Source: Streptomyces violascens (GTDB lineage Bacteria > Actinomycetota > Actinomycetes > Streptomycetales > Streptomycetaceae). From it: a stretch of DNA of 64,000 nt. Within the stretch, counting starts at the first letter, position 1. The number at the start of each line of letters is the position of its first letter. Of the stretch, positions 59,573-64,000 are shown piece by piece. Below the pieces are notes generated by a model. The model was not told where the DNA came from. It ran no database searches and saw only the letters and a program-made list of their open reading frames with translations. The position numbers were made by a program, and so were the translations under genes. The stretch is taken from contig NZ_BMUA01000014.1 in assembly GCF_014649955.1 (NCBI RefSeq), forward strand, positions 62,001 through 126,000, in the 5' to 3' direction.

Positions 59573-60775
59573 CTACGCCCACAGAGCGGTGCAGCTCGCC
59601 CGCATCGGCGCCTCCGCAGGACGCCTGAGCGCGCCCAACACCAAAGCGGTGTAACGCTGTTCGGTCACCACATACACCGGTGTCGTCCCGTCCCGGCACT
59701 CCACCACCTGCGCGCCGGGGGCGGGCCGGGGGCCCGGGTCGGTCCAGTACGGCGGGCGGACCCGGATGGCCGTGAGGGTGCGGGGCACGGAGCGGCGGGC
59801 GATGCGGCCGGCCGGATCGGGGGTGGCGGCGAGCAGCCCCGGGGCGGCCACCAGGTAGCCGAACTCCTCGTGGCCGTACGGGACGTCGCCGAAGATGGTG
59901 CCCGGGAAGCACTGCTCACCGAGCGGGATCAGAGGGGTCACCTTGATCGTGTCGGTGGTGCGCCGCTGGTGACGGCGCGCCAGCCAGACGGCCCCGGCCA
60001 GCACCGGCACGGCCCCGACCGCCGTGAGCAGCAGGGCGGTCGGCACCCCGCCGGTGACCCACGGCGTACCGAAGGCGAAGCACGAGATGAGCAGCACCGA
60101 CGCCAGCGGCATGGTGATCCGCCAGGGCTCGTGCGCGGGCGGCTCGGAGCGCCGGATCCAGCAGTACGCGCTGCGCAGGCACGCTCCTCCTACGGAGAGC
60201 AGCACGAGCGCCGCGGCCAGCGGCAGCCGGTAGCCGCCGCGCGGATCCGCCGCCGTGTACTGGCGCAGGCCGCGGAACTCGACGTACCTGATCTCGCCGT
60301 GCCAGTAGGTGAGTTGGAGCGTAGCGCCGGGCCGCACGGCGGAGAACACCGGCGTGCGGCCCTCCATCTTGACGCGCCGCAGCGCCCCCGCGGCGGGCCG
60401 CGCCGACGAACCGGCCCTCAGCGGACCGGACTTGAGCCGCCCCGGCAGCGCACCCGGCCCGTCCTGTACGTGTCCGATGCCCAGCCAGTAGTCCGTCGAG
60501 TGGTGTTTGTGATCGGCCGCGGCGGAGGTCACCGTGGCCGCGACGGTGTGTCTGCACTCCGTGGAGACCTCGGCTACCGGGCAGCCGGGCGCCGACGCGA
60601 ACGCCCGCTCCTCGTCGAGCGTGCGAGGCACGGAGGCGAGGAGCAGCCAGCCGGCGACGAGCACGAGTACGGCGCCGATCACCGCGGGGGTGAGCGCGGC
60701 CGAGTGGTCTCGGCCCGACGGGGGTCCCCCTTGCTCGAACGAAGTGAAGAGCGTGGGGGAGGCGGGTGTGTTCAT
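59573..60775 (-). CDS. Integral membrane protein, hypothetical
   Basis: The 400-residue product has several membrane segments (AVIGAVLVLVAGWLLLASV, LPLAAALVLLSVGGACL, ITMPLASVLLISCFAFG, GVPTALLLTAVGAVPVLAGAVWLA). An extracellular region with paired cysteines (GCPVAEVSTECRHTV) lies between the first two. A C-terminal soluble part follows. I do not recognise the family. Its first ~20 residues (SPTLFTSFEQGGPPS) are encoded by a GGGGGTCCCCC-type repeat, so the true start may be a later codon. Confidence 0.78.
   Translation of the reverse strand: MNTPASPTLFTSFEQGGPPSGRDHSAALTPAVIGAVLVLVAGWLLLASVPRTLDEERAFASAPGCPVAEVSTECRHTVAATVTSAAADHKHHSTDYWLGIGHVQDGPGALPGRLKSGPLRAGSSARPAAGALRRVKMEGRTPVFSAVRPGATLQLTYWHGEIRYVEFRGLRQYTAADPRGGYRLPLAAALVLLSVGGACLRSAYCWIRRSEPPAHEPWRITMPLASVLLISCFAFGTPWVTGGVPTALLLTAVGAVPVLAGAVWLARRHQRRTTDTIKVTPLIPLGEQCFPGTIFGDVPYGHEEFGYLVAAPGLLAATPDPAGRIARRSVPRTLTAIRVRPPYWTDPGPRPAPGAQVVECRDGTTPVYVVTEQRYTALVLGALRRPAEAPMRASCTALWA
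60720..60761. repeat. GGGGGTCCCCC...GTGGGGGAG palindromic repeat
   Basis: Starts GGGGGTCCCCCTTGCTCG and ends GAGCGTGGGGGAG, with an inner hairpin. It overlaps the start of the membrane-protein gene. Same family as the copies at 33.5, 35.0 and 42.3 kb. Confidence 0.85.
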
Positions 60776-61267
60776 CGCTCGCCGTTCCTGGCCGCGTACC
60801 GTACGAAAGGGGATGACGGGATCATCATCCGGTCATTCTGGAGGCTGATCGGTATCAAGTTCCGCACGGTGGACGGTGGTTCAGACCATAGGAAGGAGAG
60901 CTTCCGCGTCCCCGGCAAGCGGATCTTGGGGTTTTCGCAGCTCCGACGGGCCCCGGAGCCGGGTCCCAGGGGTTCACCCATAGGTGTGAGCAAGGCGGGA
61001 CATGAGCCAGTGGCACGTGCGTGTCGGCACCCCGTGTCGCCAAGCGAGGCGGAACCGGCATTGTCGACACCCTGATGTTCCGGGGCGCCCGGTGCGAGAA
61101 TTCGGTCCACACGAGCCAGCCGAAGACTATGTGCGGACAGACCCGGCACATGCATGCCACATGTGCATCCCCCACATGCACACCACAGTGGTGCTCCCCG
61201 ACTGCGTACGAGCGGCCGCGAACGGGCATATGCCTATCCGGCGCTCCCGAGTGAAGGTGATGGGGCC
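60776..61267. other. Intergenic region ending in a CACATG cluster
   Basis: No gene is seen. CACATG occurs at 61147, 61158 and 61173 and CACAGTG at ~61184, just before the orphan receiver gene. The left half should contain the promoter of the leftward membrane protein. Confidence 0.55.
61147..61190 (+). repeat. CACATG cluster upstream of the receiver gene
   Basis: CACATG cores at 61147, 61158 and 61173 with a related CACAGTG at ~61184. Spacing is 11, 15 and 11 bp. Related in sequence to the arrays at 52.7, 56.3 and 58.8 kb. Confidence 0.65.
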
Positions 61268-61789
61268 ATGTCCGCGGACATGAAGGTGCTACTGGTCGAC
61301 GACCATGAGGACAACCTGTTCGCCATGGAGAGCATCCTCGCGCCGCTCGGATATCCGCTCGAGCTCGCGACCAGCGGGGACGCCGCCCTCAAGGCCGCGC
61401 TGCACGGGGGAATAGCGGTCGCGGTCCTCGATGTCGTGATGCCGGGCGTGAGCGGTCTGGACGTGGCCCGCTATCTGAGCCGCCTGACCCAGACCCAGCT
61501 GATCCCCGTCATCCTGGTGACCGGCATGGGCCAGGACAGCGAAATGGCGGCCCAGGCCCTGCATTTGGGTGTAGCCGACTACCTGATCAAGCCCCTCGAT
61601 CCCTGGGCCCTGCGCATCAAGGTCCAGTACCTGTACCGCACGAGCACCCTCCTGGCCGGCCCCGCGCCCCGCGCCCGCGGCCCCCGCAACCACCCGGCGG
61701 AACCGGTTCAACTCCCCACCAGAAGGCGCCAGTTACGCCCCACAGAAACGATCCGCGTCCCCCGCCAGTCGGAGGAGCCGCCGCTGTGA
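61268..61789 (+). CDS. Orphan single-domain response regulator
   Basis: The 173-residue receiver has all phosphorylation residues: LLVDDHEDN, phospho-Asp in VLDVVMPGVSG, Thr in LVTGMG and Lys in YLIKPLDPWALR. No output domain; a basic Arg/Pro-rich tail (~125-173) follows. No kinase gene is adjacent. ATG 61268 has an AAGGTGATGGGG site. It could act by protein contact, for example in a partner-switching cascade with the STAS gene 245 bp downstream. Confidence 0.9.
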   Translation: MSADMKVLLVDDHEDNLFAMESILAPLGYPLELATSGDAALKAALHGGIAVAVLDVVMPGVSGLDVARYLSRLTQTQLIPVILVTGMGQDSEMAAQALHLGVADYLIKPLDPWALRIKVQYLYRTSTLLAGPAPRARGPRNHPAEPVQLPTRRRQLRPTETIRVPRQSEEPPL

Positions 61790-62033
61790 GGCGAGGCGTG
61801 ATGAAGCGGGTACGTACAGGTACGTAAGGGGCTGGCCAGGTCTGGTCAACTCCGGTCGGAAGCGGGTCGGATGGGTGGCAAACGGGCATGATGAAAGGAC
61901 GCCACGAGCAGTGCGGCCCCGGGCCCCGGGGGCTCTGCTCCGCTCCGGCGCCGGGGTGTGGCCGGCCGGTCCGTGTGCTATCTGTCCGTCCCGAGGGGAT
62001 CGTTGACCCGAGGGGATCGTTGGGGGGTTCCTC

Positions 62034-62417
62034 ATGCGTGCCGATGTGTCCGGGTTCGGCCTGTGGGACCGGGAGGTGGAAGCGACCACCGTCCTGGAGT
62101 TGTTCGGGGAGATCGACATCGAGGCGCGGCTCGTCCTCGGTCCCGCGGTGGAGCGAATGATCGACCGGGAAGCGCCGGAAGTGGTGGTCGATCTGCGGCC
62201 GGTCACGTTCCTGGACGCCGGCGGCCTGGGACTCCTCGACGAGGTTCAGGACGGCGTGACCGCACGAGGCGGCACCCTGCGGTTGGTCCGCGGGAGGCGC
62301 GGCGTCATGCGGCTGTTCCGGCTCACCGGCCTGGACTCCGCCTTCACCGTCCTCGACCGGCTCCCACCGCCCCTGACGGACGGCGACCAGGAACTCGCCC
62401 TGCCGGGCGGACCCTGA
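62034..62417 (+). CDS. STAS-domain anti-anti-sigma-like protein without the phospho-serine
   Basis: The 127-residue STAS domain (TTVLELFGEIDIEARLVLGPAVE, PEVVVDLRPVTFLDAGGLGLLDE) has DAGG where RsbV/SpoIIAA proteins have DSSG. It therefore cannot be phosphorylated at the standard serine and may bind its anti-sigma partner constitutively. Candidate partners are HATPase proteins such as 4306-4920. The gene begins at ATG 62034. Last gene of the chromosomal backbone before the tRNA fragment. Confidence 0.88.
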   Translation: MRADVSGFGLWDREVEATTVLELFGEIDIEARLVLGPAVERMIDREAPEVVVDLRPVTFLDAGGLGLLDEVQDGVTARGGTLRLVRGRRGVMRLFRLTGLDSAFTVLDRLPPPLTDGDQELALPGGP

Positions 62418-62547
62418 GGCTTGGCCGGCCACGGGGGTGCGTCCGGTGAGCTGCCCACCGCCCGCGGCGCTGACCTCGGCGGGACGCTGTACCACCCATG
62501 ATCAGCGGGGCCCCGATGGGCCCGTCGTCATCACGCCGGCCACAAAC

Positions 62548-62585
62548 GTCGAAGGGCCCCGCAGCGAACTGCGGGGCCCTTCGAC
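62548..62585. terminator. Terminator of the former tRNA-Ser(GGA)
   Basis: A perfect 16-bp stem (62548-62563 with 62570-62585) and a 6-nt loop lie just beyond the 3' end of the tRNA fragment, so it belonged to the resident tRNA gene on the minus strand. Confidence 0.85.
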
Positions 62586-62604
62586 ATCGTGCCCGGTGAG
62601 GCAC

Positions 62605-62660
62605 TGGCGGAGGATACGAGATTCGAACTCGTGAGGGGTTGCCCCCAACACGCTTTCCAA
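62605..62660 (-). other. 3' fragment of tRNA-Ser(GGA): attachment site of an integrated element
   Basis: On the minus strand this holds the anticodon loop TTGGAAA, the variable arm, a T arm ACGAG-TTCGAAT-CTCGT and the acceptor ATCCTCC, then G and an encoded CCA. The 5' half of a tRNA-Ser(GGA) is absent: identity stops after the anticodon loop at 62660. This is the displaced 3' end left by integration of an element that restores the tRNA at its other side. The chromosome lies to the left with the old terminator, and the element lies to the right. Confidence 0.85.
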
Positions 62661-62684
62661 CTCTGCGCGGGCGGCTCCGTGGCT

Positions 62685-62747
62685 GTTCGGGGGCGTTCAG
62701 CAACTGGAGTCAGGGTGTCGTTGATCCGGTTCTGAACGCCCCCGAAC
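62685..62747. repeat. 16-bp inverted repeat beside the attachment site
   Basis: GTTCGGGGGCGTTCAG (62685-62700) and its exact reverse complement (62732-62747) surround a 31-bp spacer. TGAGACTGCG is directly repeated at 62757 and 62769. The position next to the att core suggests integrase arm sites or a terminator for the leftward genes. Confidence 0.8.
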
Positions 62748-62790
62748 GGGCACGGATGAGACTGCGGTTGAGACTGCGCGGCTGGGGTGA

Positions 62791-63357
62791 TCAGGCAGAC
62801 CGAAGCGGCTTTGGGGCGGCCGTGTCATCTACGAATCCGTGCTTCATGGGCTGGGTCGGACGCTGAGCCAGCCAGCCTGAGACGCGTGGCCCCCCGTTCA
62901 CGGCGCCCCCCTCGGTGACCGTACGGATGTGCTCGAATCCGTGGCGGAGGTAGTAGCGCTGGAGCGGCTCGTTCGTAGTCCAGGCGTCCAGGCGGAGCCA
63001 TGCGGCGCCGGAACGGTACGCCCGATCCCCTGCCCAATCGAGCAGACGTCCGCCGAGATCCTTACCGGCGTGCGTCCGTGCCACCGTTAGCTTGTTCACG
63101 AACATCGACGGCTCGGAGAGTTCCGCCCCCGACCAGAGTCCGTCTTCTGCCTCCGGAGTCAGCGTTATGGTCGCGGCCGTCGTCTCCCCGTCTCGGACCA
63201 TGAAGACCACGCCGTCGTCGATAGTGGCGAGCAGCTTGTCTGCCGGATACGGCCGTTTCCACTGGTCCGTGCCTAGCGCGCCCAACCAAGCTGCTGCCTC
63301 CTCACGGAAGGCGAGCAGCTTGGACAGGTCGGCCGGCGTGGCGGTGCAGATTCTCAC
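62791..63357 (-). CDS. GNAT N-acetyltransferase of the integrated element
   Basis: The 188-residue GNAT protein has NKLTVARTHAGKDLGGRLLDWAGDRAYRSGAAWLRLDAW (acetyl-CoA loop and following strand) and TNEPLQRYYLRHGFEHI. The substrate is unknown. It starts at GTG 63357, overlapping the GntR stop as GTGA, so the two are translationally coupled. Base composition is a little less GC-rich than the backbone. Confidence 0.88.
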   Translation of the reverse strand: MRICTATPADLSKLLAFREEAAAWLGALGTDQWKRPYPADKLLATIDDGVVFMVRDGETTAATITLTPEAEDGLWSGAELSEPSMFVNKLTVARTHAGKDLGGRLLDWAGDRAYRSGAAWLRLDAWTTNEPLQRYYLRHGFEHIRTVTEGGAVNGGPRVSGWLAQRPTQPMKHGFVDDTAAPKPLRSA

Positions 63358-64000
63358 TGGGGTTCGTTCTCACTCCGGGCTGACAGGTCGCCGATCTCGT
63401 AGTTCATCCGGTTTAGGTCTCCCCGGAAGGTCGTGACGGTGCACCGGATCGGGCGGTCGTTGGAGAACCCAGTACGTGTCCACAGGAGCACGGGGACACC
63501 GGCGCCGATCTCCAGTAGCCGAGCCTCTTCGGGTGTCGGCATGCGGGCAGAGATCTCGTCGAAGTACCCGACCTGCTCGATACCGAGGCTGGCCAAGTAG
63601 CGCGTAGTCCCCTCGGCGATGTCCCCGGGCTCGGTCAACCGGGGGCCCTGCTCCACTAGCCACTCCGGATAGTGGGTGGCCTGCGTCGACCACGGCACGT
63701 CATCCACGAACCGATGACAGAACCGGAGCACGGCCCTGGAGCCTTCTTCGACCTTCAAGCGCTCCGCCACGTACGCGGGGGCGGGGGTCAGCTCTACTCG
63801 GAAGGTCTGATGCGGTCGACGCCCGGCGTTCGTGACGTCCGTGCTGTACGCGTCGCCGTTCTGCGGGAACTCCAGATTCTCGAAGCGTGAGGCGTTCAGC
63901 TCGAACACCTCGTGCTTGGTCACCTCGTAGCCCAGTCCTTGGCTGGATGAGACAAGCCCTTGAGTGACCAGGAGATTCAGGCCATTGCGGATGGTGTTGC
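63354..64000 (-). CDS. GntR-family regulator with UTRA domain (5' end outside window)
   Basis: The frame is open to the right edge, giving 215 codons without the N-terminus. The visible start (NTIRNGLNLLVTQGLVSSSQGLGYEV) is the end of a GntR winged helix, followed by a UTRA/HutC effector domain (HQTFRVELTPAPAYVAERLKVEEGSRAVLRF, TPEEARLLEIGAGVPVLLWTRTGF). GntR proteins of this type (KorSA-like) control transfer and excision genes in pSAM2-type elements. The GNAT gene overlaps its stop. The missing N-terminus holds most of the DNA-binding domain. Confidence 0.88.
   Translation of the reverse strand, partial: NTIRNGLNLLVTQGLVSSSQGLGYEVTKHEVFELNASRFENLEFPQNGDAYSTDVTNAGRRPHQTFRVELTPAPAYVAERLKVEEGSRAVLRFCHRFVDDVPWSTQATHYPEWLVEQGPRLTEPGDIAEGTTRYLASLGIEQVGYFDEISARMPTPEEARLLEIGAGVPVLLWTRTGFSNDRPIRCTVTTFRGDLNRMNYEIGDLSARSENEPQ

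Noticed and set aside
62605..62660. Functional tRNA-Ser(GGA) gene
   Set aside because: The 5' acceptor, D arm and 5' anticodon stem are absent; the sequence diverges right after the anticodon loop.

Overview
The window looks like a Streptomyces chromosome. GC is very high throughout. Diagnostic genes include a full-length bifunctional geosmin synthase, a subtilisin-inhibitor (SSI) protein, two adjacent SigB/SigF-type sporulation sigma factors (sigF and sigN), SpoIIE, STAS and anti-sigma regulators, and many small secreted proteins. Most genes are ordinary core chromosome. The last ~1.3 kb is the edge of an integrated mobile element.

Layout. 1-9.5 kb: an edge-truncated GAF/SpoIIE phosphatase with an altered metal site, two Prim-Pol-like proteins (one lacking the acidic motif), a SEC-C protein, an HATPase, a glycerophosphodiesterase, an HtrA protease and tRNA-Ser(UGA). 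9.5-14.5 kb: a five-gene, translationally coupled acyl-CoA side-chain cassette (ChsE2, ChsH2, ChsE1, ChsH1 and Ltp2-like) behind a promoter overlapped by a palindrome. 14.6-18.3 kb: a secreted DUF1906 protein, an ECF sigma factor and an acyl-CoA ligase. 18.5-24.5 kb: a 1401-residue degenerate sensor kinase, SSI, tRNA-Ser(GCU), tRNA-Arg(ACG) and a small secreted protein. 24.7-28.6 kb: hypotheticals, DUF2797 and an amidohydrolase. 28.7-34.7 kb: a two-component system followed by a GT2/GtrA and a GT39 glycosyltransferase. The GT39 gene carries a ~260-bp MITE-like insertion that keeps the frame open.

35-42.3 kb: two efflux modules, MFS-TetR (+) and MarR-MFS-YceI (-), flanked by intergenic repeats. 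One repeat is a ~114-bp inverted pair bracketing the MarR-MFS-YceI operon. 42.4-52.6 kb: conserved core genes (a lipoprotein, sigN, sigF, Dabb, tRNA-Ser(CGA), tadA and its partner, upp, a LytR-C protein, a HerA-like ATPase, an HhH glycosylase). 52.7-61.8 kb: geosmin synthase, a CDF exporter, an SDR, a secreted Tap-like peptidase, a GNAT enzyme, a membrane protein and an orphan receiver. This stretch holds several short tandem arrays, mostly of 15-bp period and built around CAYRTG, sitting at gene starts. The seven-copy array before geosmin synthase is the most regular.

62-64 kb: a STAS protein without the phospho-serine, then a 56-bp 3' fragment of tRNA-Ser(GGA). I read the fragment as the distal attachment site of an integrative element. 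The element enters from the right with a GntR (KorSA-like) regulator and a GNAT gene, and its intact tRNA and integrase should lie beyond the window. The features most worth following are the MITE inside GT39, the 15-bp arrays, the repeat-bounded efflux region, the igr-like cassette and the element boundary.
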